Source: Phycisphaeraceae bacterium (GTDB taxonomy: Bacteria > Planctomycetota > Phycisphaerae > Phycisphaerales > UBA1924). Taken from it: a stretch of 64,000 bases of DNA. The position numbers and the translations under genes were made by a program. A model generated the notes under the pieces. The model did no database searches. It had not been told where the DNA came from and was given only the letters and a program-made list of their open reading frames with translations. How positions within the stretch are numbered: position 1 is the stretch's first letter; each line of letters starts with the position of its first letter. Shown here piece by piece: positions 1-7,873 of the stretch. The DNA is taken from contig CP054186.1 of the NCBI GenBank assembly GCA_015200025.1, forward strand, positions 3,274,643 to 3,338,642, written 5' to 3'.

Positions 1-1
1 C

Positions 2-1057
2 GAGCACCCCGTCGAGGCCGACGCGGTCCCGGCGCCCGGGGAGGGCGAGGCCTCGGCGAGCCCGGCGTCGTTCGGGGGGCTGCGCCCGCGGGACCTCAAG
101 GAGGTCGAGGAGTTCGCGGCGTGCCTGGCGAACAACGCGAGGCACCTGCGCAAGTACCCCGCGCGGGGGATCACCTGTTACCGGCTCTACGAGCGGGATT
201 GCCCCGACGTGCCCGTGATCGTGGACCGCTACGAGGACGCCCTGCACGTCCAGGAGTACGAACGCGAGCACGGGCGGACCGCGGCCCAGCACGGGGAATG
301 GATCGACGCGGTCTGCCGGCGGGCGGCGGACGTCTGCGGGGTCGCGCCCCGGAGGGTCTACTTCAAACGCAAGGACCGTCAGCGTGGCACGACCCAGCAC
401 GAAAAGCGCGACGACCGCGGCGAGATCGTTCTGGCGCGCGAGGGCGGGCTGACGTTCGAGGTGAACCTCTCGGACTACACCGACACCGGGCTCTTCCTCG
501 ATCACCGCCTGACGCGGGCGATGGTCCGCGACGAGGCCGCGGGGAGGCGGTTCCTCAATCTGTTCTGCTACACGGGGTCGTTCACGGTGTACGCCGCCCA
601 CGGCGGGGCGTCGGGGTCGACCAGCGTGGACCTCTCGAACACGTACCTGTCGTGGGCGGGGCGGAACCTGGAGCGCAACGGGCTCTCCGGAGCGTCGCAC
701 CGGCTCGAGCGGGCGGACGTGATGGCGTGGGTGCGGTCGCAGCGGCCCGGGCCGGCGTACGACCTCGCCGTGATCGACCCGCCGACGTTCAGCAACAGCC
801 GGATGACCGAGGACGTCTTCGACGTGCAGCGCGACCACGCGGAGCTGCTGGGGCGGACGCTGGGGCAGATGGCCCCGGGCGGGGTGGTGTATTTCTCGAC
901 GAACTTCCGGGGCTTTGAGTTTGAGACCGACGCGGTGCGGTCGGCGGCGGGGGAGGCCGGGGGGGAATGGGCGGCGAAGGAGATCAGCGGGCGGACGGTC
1001 CCGCCGGAGTACCGCAACCGTCGGATCCACCGGTGCTGGCGGATCGTGAGGGGGTGA
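2..1057 (+). CDS. rlmL: RlmKL-type 23S rRNA methyltransferase, C-terminal part (5' truncated by window edge)
   Basis: Open from the first bases of the window in frame 2; the true start lies upstream. About 351 residues are visible. Family knowledge: the C-terminal (RlmK) half of RlmKL is a class I SAM-dependent methyltransferase making m7G in 23S rRNA, the N-terminal (RlmL) half making m2G. Seen here: an RNA-contact segment with ITCYRLYERD, then FLDHR, a SAM-binding stretch FLNLFCYTGSFTVYAA (about residues 175-190 of the fragment) and the catalytic DPPTFSNS motif near residue 260, all typical of RlmK. A Pro/Ala/Glu-rich linker opens the visible part, so an RlmL half probably precedes it. Without the upstream sequence, a stand-alone RlmI-like enzyme cannot be fully excluded, but the pre-motif resembles RlmKL more closely. 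It lies 32 nt before prpB. Confidence 0.85.
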   Translation, partial: EHPVEADAVPAPGEGEASASPASFGGLRPRDLKEVEEFAACLANNARHLRKYPARGITCYRLYERDCPDVPVIVDRYEDALHVQEYEREHGRTAAQHGEWIDAVCRRAADVCGVAPRRVYFKRKDRQRGTTQHEKRDDRGEIVLAREGGLTFEVNLSDYTDTGLFLDHRLTRAMVRDEAAGRRFLNLFCYTGSFTVYAAHGGASGSTSVDLSNTYLSWAGRNLERNGLSGASHRLERADVMAWVRSQRPGPAYDLAVIDPPTFSNSRMTEDVFDVQRDHAELLGRTLGQMAPGGVVYFSTNFRGFEFETDAVRSAAGEAGGEWAAKEISGRTVPPEYRNRRIHRCWRIVRG

Positions 1058-1076
1058 GCGGCCCGCGCGGGGCGGG

Positions 1077-1082
1077 TACGCT
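1077..1082 (+). promoter_or_regulatory. Candidate -10 hexamer TACGCT for prpB
   Basis: TACGCT ends 7 nt before the chosen ATG of prpB at 1090, and no Shine-Dalgarno sequence lies between them. This geometry would give a leaderless or near-leaderless mRNA. No good -35 box is visible. Confidence 0.3.
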
Positions 1083-1089
1083 CTGGGCC

Positions 1090-2016
1090 ATGAGCAAGGA
1101 CTTTTTCGCGGACACGGTCTCGGCGGGGCGCCGGCTGCGGGCGTCGATGGACCGGGGGTGCGTGGCGGCCCCCGGGGCGTTCAACGCCTTGTGCGCCCGG
1201 GCCATCGCCAAGGCCGGGTTCGAGGCCTGCTACATCTCGGGGGCGGCGACGAGCGTGTCGGCGGGCGTTCCCGACGTGGGGCTGCTGACGATGGAGCATT
1301 TCTGCCGCGTGATCCGCGAATCGGCGGACGCGTCCGGGCTGCCCGTGATGGCCGATGCCGATACGGGGTTCGGGGAGGCGGAGATGGTCCGGCGGACGGT
1401 CGTGGAGTACGCCCGGGCCGGGGCGGCGGGGCTGCATATCGAGGACCAGAAGTTCCCCAAGCGGTGCGGGCACCTGGACGGGAAGGAACTGATCCCCGTC
1501 GATCACATGGCCGAGAAGGTGCGGTGGGCGTGCGCGGCGAGGTCGGCGACGCCCGAGGGCGACGGGTTCGTCGTCTGCGCCCGGACCGACGCGCGGGGCG
1601 TCGAGGGGTTCGACGCGGCGGTGGCGAGGGCGAGGGCGTACGTCGAGGCCGGCGCGGACATGATCTTCCCCGAGGGGCTGGCGAGCGAGGGTGAGTTCGA
1701 GGGGTTCGCGAAGGGCCTTCGGTCGGTGGTGGGGGGGGCGCCGGTGTACCTGCTGGCGAACATGACCGAGTTCGGGAAGACGCCGATGATCCCGCTCCCG
1801 AGGTTCGCGGCGATGGGGTATTCGCTGGTGATCTACCCGGTGAGCCTGCTGCGTGTGGCGATGGGGGCCGCGGCGCGTGCGTTGGAGATCCTCAAGCGTG
1901 AGGGGACGTTCGAGCCGATCCTGGGCCAGATGCAGTCACGGAAAGAGTTGTACGACCTGATCGGGTACACGCCGGGCGAGCCGTGGGAGTTCCCCGGCGG
2001 GGGGGCGAGGCCATGA
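1090..2016 (+). CDS. prpB: Methylisocitrate lyase (isocitrate lyase/PEP mutase superfamily)
   Basis: 308 residues from ATG 1090. Family knowledge: PrpB cleaves 2-methylisocitrate to pyruvate and succinate, the last step of the methylcitrate cycle for propionyl-CoA. Seen: the metal-binding DADTG motif (D89, D91) and the family signature KRCGH with the catalytic Cys at 126, positions close to those of E. coli PrpB; the length is also typical. The frame stays open upstream to 967, but that extension overlaps the preceding gene and is not conserved-looking. Its TGA overlaps the ATG of the next gene (ATGA). A citrate synthase of the prpC type follows 2.4 kb downstream, which supports the methylcitrate role. 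PrpD is not in the window. Another carboxylic-acid lyase of the same superfamily is the main alternative. Confidence 0.85.
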   Translation: MSKDFFADTVSAGRRLRASMDRGCVAAPGAFNALCARAIAKAGFEACYISGAATSVSAGVPDVGLLTMEHFCRVIRESADASGLPVMADADTGFGEAEMVRRTVVEYARAGAAGLHIEDQKFPKRCGHLDGKELIPVDHMAEKVRWACAARSATPEGDGFVVCARTDARGVEGFDAAVARARAYVEAGADMIFPEGLASEGEFEGFAKGLRSVVGGAPVYLLANMTEFGKTPMIPLPRFAAMGYSLVIYPVSLLRVAMGAAARALEILKREGTFEPILGQMQSRKELYDLIGYTPGEPWEFPGGGARP

Positions 2017-4277
2017 GGCACGCGGCGAGGATCGCGGTGTGGGTGTCGGCGATGAGCGCGGCGGTGCTGAGCGCGGCGGCGTTCGCGCCCGCGGGTCAGC
2101 CCGCGACGGGCGTGTCCCCGGTCGAACGGGTGATCGACGGCGTGGAGACCGTCGCGGTCTCGGGCACGCCCGGGCAGCTCGCGCTCTGGGGGCCGACGGC
2201 CTGGCCCGTGCTGCTCGGGAAGGACGGGGACCGGCGGTGCGTGGTGGCGGCGACGGCGTCGCTGGGGCGGGGGCGGGTCTTCGCCCTGACGCACAACGGG
2301 TACGGGTCGTCCGAGACGGCGGGCCGGGCGGACACGCTGGCGTTCATGATCAACGCCCTGCGGTGGACCGCCGGGGCGGAAGGGCGGCCGGCGCGGGTGG
2401 CGGTGTGGGGCGGGGACCTGGACCGCTCGCTCCCGGCGGCGGGGCCCAGCGCCTTCGAGGCGCTGCGGGTGCGTTCGTGGGAGGACCTCTCGGGGCGGCT
2501 GGCGTCGCTCGACGCGGTGGCGATCTTCGGGGTGGACCTGAGCGAGGAGCAGGCCTCGGCGTTGTCGAAGTGGGCCGAGGGGGGCAAGGGGCTGATGCTG
2601 GCGCTGTGCCCGTGGGGGTGGGAGCAGGTGCGTGGGAAGCCGGTGTCGAAGAACCCGATGAACGCGATCCTCGCGCCCGCGGGCGTGGCGTTCGCGTCGG
2701 GGTACGCCGGGGAGACCGTGAAGGGCGGGTTCGCCGCGGGCCCGGTCCCCCGTGACGAGTTCCACGGCGGGCGATCGCTCGAGGTCCTGTCGACGCTCGC
2801 CCCGGGCGGCACGCCGCCGGCGGGGTTCGACCTCGACCAGGCGGAGCGTTCGGCGGTGGCGGCGGTCCGCTCGCTCCCGGCCCAGGATCGGCTGATGCGT
2901 CCGACGCTGCGGGCCCTCGCGTCGCGTTCCGGCGCCGCGCTGGTGCCCACGCCCAAGAGCCCCATCACGCGGGCCATGCGGCTCGAACGGGTGCTGATGG
3001 CGCACCAGGTCGCCGAGGGGCTCTCGGCGGAGGGTCGGGTCGAGGCCCACCCGTCGGCGGACGCCTTCCCCGGCAGGCCCGAGGCCGGCGCCACCCCGAC
3101 GACGAGGACGTTCGAGATCGACACGTCGGTCCGCGGGTGGCGGAGCACGGGCTTGTACGCGCCGGCGGGCGTGCCGATCACGGTCTCGCTCGACTCGGGC
3201 TCCAAGACGCTGGGGCTCTCGCTCCGCGTCGGGTGCCACACCGATGCGCTGTGGCACACGGACGCGTGGCACCGAGCGCCCGAGGTCTCGCGCGAGTGGC
3301 CCCTGGGCGAGGACCGGCTCGTGGCGACCAGCCCCTTCGGCGGGCTGGTGTACGTCGTGGTGCCCGACCGGGCCCCGCCGGGCTCGGCCAAGATCACGGT
3401 CCGCGGCGCGGTCGAGGCCCCGCTCTACGTCCACGGCGTGACGACCCCCGAGCAGTGGCGGCGGGCCCGGCAGTCGCCCGCCCCGTGGGGCGAGTTGGCC
3501 ACGGCGAAGGTGATCGTCTCGGTGCCGTCGTCGTTCCTGCGCGGGCTCGACGACCCGGGGGCGTTGATGGACCATTGGGACAAGGTGCTCGACGCGGCGG
3601 CGGACCTGGCCGGGATCTCGGCGGAGAGAGCCCGCCCCGAGCGGTACGTCGCCGACGTGCAGATCTCGGCGGGGTACATGCACAGCGGGTACCCGATCAT
3701 GACGCACCTGGACGCCGCCGAAACGATGACCTCGCTCGAGCGGATGATGGGGCGGTCGGCGGAGAACGCGTGGGGGATCTACCACGAGCTGGGGCACAAC
3801 CACCAGGAGCCCGAGTGGACCTTCGACGGGACGGTCGAGGTGACGTGCAACCTGTTCACGCTGTACATCCTCGAGCGGGTCTGCGGGATCCCGCCGGCGC
3901 AGACGGGGCGGGTGCTCGGGGACGCGGGCAAGCGGCTGATGGGCAAGCACCTGGCCGGGGGGGCGAGGTTCGAGGTGTGGAAGCAGGACCCGTTCGTCGC
4001 GTTGCAGATGTACGCGCAGGTGCAGGAGGCGTTCGGGTGGGATCCGATCAAGGCGGTGATCGCGGAGTACCGGGCCCTCCCGCCCGGGGAGCGCCCGCGG
4101 ACCGAGGAGCAGAAACGGGATCAGTGGATGGTGCGTCTCTCGCGGGCGGTGGGGCGGGACCTCGGGCCGTTCTTCGTGGCGTGGGGGGTGCCCACGGGCG
4201 ATGCGGCGCGGGCGTCGATCGCGGGCCTGCCGGGGTGGATGCCCCAGGACTGGCCTTCGCCCGTGTCGCCGCGATAA
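2013..4277 (+). CDS. Secreted M60-like (enhancin/gluzincin) metallopeptidase
   Basis: 754 residues from ATG 2013, translationally coupled to prpB by a 4-nt overlap. The N-terminus (MRHAARIAVWVSAMSAAVL then a small-residue stretch) is a Sec signal peptide, so the product is exported. The zinc motif HELGHNHQ begins at about residue 591; the HExxH followed by NHQ is the signature of Peptidase_M60 domains, which attack glycosylated proteins such as mucins (family knowledge). The preceding 350 residues hold a ThuA/GATase-like glutamine-amidotransferase fold region (early LALWGPTAWPVLLG and FALTHNGYGSS segments) and a beta-rich domain as in other bacterial M60 proteins. The context between prpB and a citrate synthase is unexpected; co-transcription with prpB is likely, functional linkage is not evident. 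Confidence 0.8.
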   Translation: MRHAARIAVWVSAMSAAVLSAAAFAPAGQPATGVSPVERVIDGVETVAVSGTPGQLALWGPTAWPVLLGKDGDRRCVVAATASLGRGRVFALTHNGYGSSETAGRADTLAFMINALRWTAGAEGRPARVAVWGGDLDRSLPAAGPSAFEALRVRSWEDLSGRLASLDAVAIFGVDLSEEQASALSKWAEGGKGLMLALCPWGWEQVRGKPVSKNPMNAILAPAGVAFASGYAGETVKGGFAAGPVPRDEFHGGRSLEVLSTLAPGGTPPAGFDLDQAERSAVAAVRSLPAQDRLMRPTLRALASRSGAALVPTPKSPITRAMRLERVLMAHQVAEGLSAEGRVEAHPSADAFPGRPEAGATPTTRTFEIDTSVRGWRSTGLYAPAGVPITVSLDSGSKTLGLSLRVGCHTDALWHTDAWHRAPEVSREWPLGEDRLVATSPFGGLVYVVVPDRAPPGSAKITVRGAVEAPLYVHGVTTPEQWRRARQSPAPWGELATAKVIVSVPSSFLRGLDDPGALMDHWDKVLDAAADLAGISAERARPERYVADVQISAGYMHSGYPIMTHLDAAETMTSLERMMGRSAENAWGIYHELGHNHQEPEWTFDGTVEVTCNLFTLYILERVCGIPPAQTGRVLGDAGKRLMGKHLAGGARFEVWKQDPFVALQMYAQVQEAFGWDPIKAVIAEYRALPPGERPRTEEQKRDQWMVRLSRAVGRDLGPFFVAWGVPTGDAARASIAGLPGWMPQDWPSPVSPR

Positions 4278-4376
4278 TCGCCGCGGGGTGAGCCATCCCG
4301 AGCGGGACCTCGACGGAGGGGAGCCGCGGTGGGCCTACAGTGAAGCCGTGGGGTGTGTGAACGGAGTGGAGCACGC

Positions 4377-5564
4377 ATGAGCACCGTCGCCGAGAAGGCA
4401 CCGACCGACGCCGCCGCCGCTCTGGCCAAGGGCCTGGAAGGGATCGTGGCGGGCGAGACGGACATCTGTTCGATCGAGCAGGGCGGGCTGTGGTACCGCG
4501 GGTACGAGATCCACGACCTGGCGAAGAACGCCACGTTCGAGGAGGTCGCGTTCCTGCTGCTGGAGGGTCGCAAGCCCTCGGGGTCGGAGCTGGCGCGGTT
4601 CAAGGGCGAGGTCGTCGCCGAGCGGCCGCTGCACCCGATGGTCACGTCGTTCATCGAGTCGGCGGGCGGGTACCTGGCCTCCGGGCGTGCGGTCCCGATG
4701 GACGTGCTGCGGACGGCGGTGAGCCTCCTGGGGCACACCGACCCCGACGCCCAGAGCAACACGCCCGAGGCGAACCTCCGCAAGGCCAAGCGGCTCCTGG
4801 CGAAGATCCCCACGGTCATCGGGCACATGCAGAACGTGATCGACGGGCGGGCGATCATCGGGCGCGAGAGCGGCGGGGACCCGGCGCTCTCCCACGCGGC
4901 GAACCTGATGTACCTGATGACGGGCAAGGCCCCCTCCGAGCAGGCGGCCCGGGTGATGGACGTGAGCCTGATCTTGTACGCCGAGCACGACTACAACGCC
5001 AGCACGTTCACCTCGCGGGTGATCGCGGGGACGCTCTCGGACATGCACGGGGCGGTGTGCGGGGGGATCGCGGCGCTCAAGGGCCCGCTGCACGGCGGGG
5101 CGAACGAGGCGGCGATGGAGATGCTCCGCGAGATCCGGGCCTTCGTCGAGTCGGGGAAGGGCTCGATCAACGACTTCATGCAGCACGCCTTCGCGACCAA
5201 GCGCAAGCTCATGGGGTTCGGGCACCGCGTGTACAAGAACGGGGACCACCGGGCGCCGATCCTCAACGGGCTCGGGCGGGCCTTGGCCGACCGGATGGGC
5301 AAGGACTTTGTCCGCTGGTTCGAGATCGGGGACGAGGTCGAGGCGATCATGCTCCGGGACAAGAAGATCCACCCCAACGTGGACTTCCCCTGCGGGATGA
5401 CGTATTTCACGATGGGCATCCCGGTCCCGCAGTACACCCCGATTTTCGTCGCCAGCCGCATCACCGGGTGGGCGGCCCACGTGATGGAGCAGCACGCCAA
5501 CAACCGCCTCATCCGCCCGCTGAGCCGGTACATCGGGCCCGCCCCCAGGCCCTGGAAGGGATAA
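4377..5564 (+). CDS. prpC: Citrate synthase / 2-methylcitrate synthase (type II, short form)
   Basis: 395 residues from ATG 4377, preceded by a GGAG Shine-Dalgarno about 8 nt away. Condenses acetyl-CoA or propionyl-CoA with oxaloacetate. The three catalytic residues are visible: His239 in PLHGGANE, His283 in GFGHRVYK and Asp336 in NVDFPCG. The length fits the single-domain-size bacterial enzymes that include PrpC. Pairing with prpB one gene upstream suggests 2-methylcitrate synthase, but the sequence alone does not exclude the TCA-cycle enzyme or a dual-use one; the gene symbol is therefore tentative. A TACAGT hexamer at about 4336 and a roughly 35-nt leader would allow an own promoter. Confidence 0.8.
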   Translation: MSTVAEKAPTDAAAALAKGLEGIVAGETDICSIEQGGLWYRGYEIHDLAKNATFEEVAFLLLEGRKPSGSELARFKGEVVAERPLHPMVTSFIESAGGYLASGRAVPMDVLRTAVSLLGHTDPDAQSNTPEANLRKAKRLLAKIPTVIGHMQNVIDGRAIIGRESGGDPALSHAANLMYLMTGKAPSEQAARVMDVSLILYAEHDYNASTFTSRVIAGTLSDMHGAVCGGIAALKGPLHGGANEAAMEMLREIRAFVESGKGSINDFMQHAFATKRKLMGFGHRVYKNGDHRAPILNGLGRALADRMGKDFVRWFEIGDEVEAIMLRDKKIHPNVDFPCGMTYFTMGIPVPQYTPIFVASRITGWAAHVMEQHANNRLIRPLSRYIGPAPRPWKG

Positions 5565-5660
5565 TGCGGGTTCGGCCGCGCCGCGTCCGGGCGGTTGAAA
5601 CCCGGCGACCCCCGCGAGCGAATCGGACATCGGACACCATCGAACGTCGAGTGAGGAACC

Positions 5661-6065
5661 ATGGGCGGGACGAAACGGATCAGGGACGCGAAGGCCCAAC
5701 TCACCCGGCGCGGGCGGGAATGGTTCGAGCGTGTGCGGCTTCGGGCGGCGTTGTGGGTGGTCGGGGTGGCCTGCGCGGCGGTGGCGATGATCTCGCTGAC
5801 GGCCGTCCCGGTCTGGCCGGTCGTCGGGGTCGCCTTCGCGGTCGTCGCGGTCGCGGTCAACAAGGTCGCCGGGCGGCTCCAGCCGGATCAACTGCGGTGC
5901 TACGGGTGCGGGAAGGACCTCTCGGGGCAGGTGGCGGGGGCCTACGGCGTGGTGTGCGACGCGTGCGGGAAGATCAACCAGCGGTACATCGTCGACCCCG
6001 CCGAGCGGCACGACACCCCTCCACAGACACCGGCGTCCACCCCCGCGTCTACGCGATCGGCCTGA
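5661..6065 (+). CDS. Small membrane protein with C-terminal zinc-ribbon-like motif, unknown function
   Basis: 134 residues. Residues about 29-69 form two hydrophobic helices with a short turn, and the C-terminal part carries two CxxC pairs (C80-C83 and C99-C102), spaced as in a zinc ribbon or rubredoxin-like knuckle. The N-terminus is basic (KRIRDAKAQLTRRG), consistent with the cytoplasmic side. No family is recognised. It starts 96 nt after the citrate synthase and is followed by the reverse-strand terminator of tig. Coding evidence is the clear hydrophobic pattern and the paired cysteines. Confidence 0.6.
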   Translation: MGGTKRIRDAKAQLTRRGREWFERVRLRAALWVVGVACAAVAMISLTAVPVWPVVGVAFAVVAVAVNKVAGRLQPDQLRCYGCGKDLSGQVAGAYGVVCDACGKINQRYIVDPAERHDTPPQTPASTPASTRSA

Positions 6066-6104
6066 GCGGCGATCGCCGGGCACCTCTCCCCATCATGCCA
6101 TCAT

Positions 6105-6137
6105 GAGAAAGGCCCGCCCGGGGATGCCGGACGGGCC
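6105..6137 (-). terminator. Rho-independent terminator of tig
   Basis: Reading the reverse strand, a GC-rich stem (GGGCCCGTCCGG pairing with CCGGGCGGGCC, loop of a few bases) is followed by TTTCTC, about 45 nt after the trigger factor stop codon. Confidence 0.6.
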
Positions 6138-6184
6138 CGATGACGTGCGCGGGTTGGTGACGGGCTCGGGTGAGGACCTCGGGC

Positions 6185-7570
6185 TTAGGCTTGCTTGCCC
6201 TCGTTGAGCGCCTTCATGGCGGCGTTGAACGCGTCGGCGGGCATGTCGGTGACCGACGCCTTGGCGAGGATGGCGTCCATCGTCTTGTGCTCGCGGACCT
6301 GCGTGTAGATCGCCCCGCCCTGGTTGCGGGAGATGATCTCCTTGCGGAGCGCCTCGGGGCGTACGTTGCGTTCGTAGGCCATCATCGCGATCCGCTGGTT
6401 CATCTCGCCCTCGGTGACCGAGACGTTGAGCGCCTCGGCCGCCTTGTGGAGGATGAAGAACAGCTTGAGGTCCCGCACGGCGACGCCCGCGCTGGCGGCC
6501 CGCAATTCGGCGATGTGCTCCTCGATCTTCTGCGGGTCCACGCCGCGGTACATCAGCTCCATCCGGCGCTGCTCGAGGTTCCGGGCGCTCTGGTGCGTCG
6601 CGAGGCGCTCGGGCAGGTCCATCTTCACCGAGTCGAGCAGGTGCTTGGCGACCTGCTGGCGCATCGCCACCTGCTGCTGGACCTTCGCCCGCTCGGTGAG
6701 ACGCTGGCGGACGGTGTCGCGGAGCTGCCCCTCGTCGCTCATCCCGAACATCGAGACGATCTTCGAGACCTCGGCCGGGACGATCCGGTCCACCCGGTCG
6801 ACCGAGAACGTGATCGTCAGGTCGTTCCCGCGGATGCCCTCGACCTCGTGCCCCTCGGGGCCCTTGGTCTTGATCGTCACGGTCTTCCCCGCCTTGGGCG
6901 AGCCGAGTTGCTTGTCGAAATCGTCCACCGCCACGCCCAGGATCATCCCCTTGCCCTTCTTGTCGGCCGCGGGCTTCTGGACCACGCACCCCTTGATGTC
7001 GTAGAACGTCGTCCCGTCCTTCCCGACCATGACGCCGTGCCCGGTCAGGTAGTCGCCCGCCTCGGGCGTCTCGCGCTCTTCGAGCGTCCCCTCGTTGACG
7101 CGGAGTTTGGTGATCTCTTCCTCGACGGCGGCGTCGGCGATCTCGATGATCGGACGCTTCACCGCGATCCCCTCGAGCGAGGGCAGGTCGAACTCGGGCA
7201 CCACCTCGACCTCAAGATCGAAGGTGAACCCCTGCCCCTCCTTGAGGTCGATCTTCTCGAGCCCGGGGCTGATCGGCTCGCCGACGACCTTGAGCTTGAG
7301 GTCCTCGATGGCCGCCTGGTACGCCGAGGCGACCAGTTGCCCCTTGGTCTCGCTCCTCATCGCGCCCCCGAACCGCTTCTCGAGCAGCTCCCGCGGGGCC
7401 TTGCCCTTGCGGAACCCGGGGATCTGGGCCTCGACCGCCAGCGTCGACATCGAGTCCCGCAGCTTCTCGCCCACGACCTCGGCCGGGATCGTGATCGTCA
7501 GTTTCTTGCGGCTCGGGCCCGCGTCGGTCACTTTCACGTCGTTCTTGGGCATGGTGGCGGCGTCGGACAT
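6185..7570 (-). CDS. tig: Trigger factor (ribosome-associated chaperone)
   Basis: 461 residues. Family knowledge: trigger factor binds ribosomal protein L23 at the exit tunnel and shields nascent chains; the middle domain is an FKBP-like peptidyl-prolyl isomerase. Seen: the ribosome-binding signature PGFRKGKAPRELL near residue 50, a degenerate PPIase domain (about 160-250) and a long helical C-terminal domain with the typical QQVAKHLLDSVKMDLPE segment. Start chosen at MSDAATMPKND because an AGAGAGG Shine-Dalgarno lies about 8 nt upstream; the frame stays open much further upstream but reads as low-complexity intergenic DNA. Clp protease and deformylase genes that often neighbour tig are not adjacent here. 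Confidence 0.95.
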   Translation of the reverse strand: MSDAATMPKNDVKVTDAGPSRKKLTITIPAEVVGEKLRDSMSTLAVEAQIPGFRKGKAPRELLEKRFGGAMRSETKGQLVASAYQAAIEDLKLKVVGEPISPGLEKIDLKEGQGFTFDLEVEVVPEFDLPSLEGIAVKRPIIEIADAAVEEEITKLRVNEGTLEERETPEAGDYLTGHGVMVGKDGTTFYDIKGCVVQKPAADKKGKGMILGVAVDDFDKQLGSPKAGKTVTIKTKGPEGHEVEGIRGNDLTITFSVDRVDRIVPAEVSKIVSMFGMSDEGQLRDTVRQRLTERAKVQQQVAMRQQVAKHLLDSVKMDLPERLATHQSARNLEQRRMELMYRGVDPQKIEEHIAELRAASAGVAVRDLKLFFILHKAAEALNVSVTEGEMNQRIAMMAYERNVRPEALRKEIISRNQGGAIYTQVREHKTMDAILAKASVTDMPADAFNAAMKALNEGKQA

Positions 7571-7873
7571 CGCGGTAAGCCTCTCTGTCGGGTGGTCTGG
7601 GTCCAAGGCCCGGCCCGCGACGCGGGCGATCGGGTTGTGGCCGGGCGTGTCCCCGCTCGCGGGGCCCGGCCGAGCGGGAAGTTTAGACCCTCCGGGCCCG
7701 CGTTCAACGCGGGAGGGACCACCCCGCCCTCGACGCCCGTACCCCCTGCTCCGCACCTCCACCCCGTCCTTCCCGACCCCGGCTCGGACCCGGCCGCCCG
7801 AATCGCCCCCCGGGACCGCACCGGTCCCCGCTCGGTTTCTGTACACTGACCGTATCTGCCGGAGACTCCCACG
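7571..7873. other. Divergent intergenic region between tig and the M28 peptidase gene
   Basis: 303 nt shared by two divergent genes. It contains several GC-rich inverted segments and a TACACT hexamer at 7842-7847 that could be the -10 box of the peptidase gene, with a GGAG Shine-Dalgarno about 9 nt before its ATG. No riboswitch or RNA gene is recognised. Confidence 0.4.
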
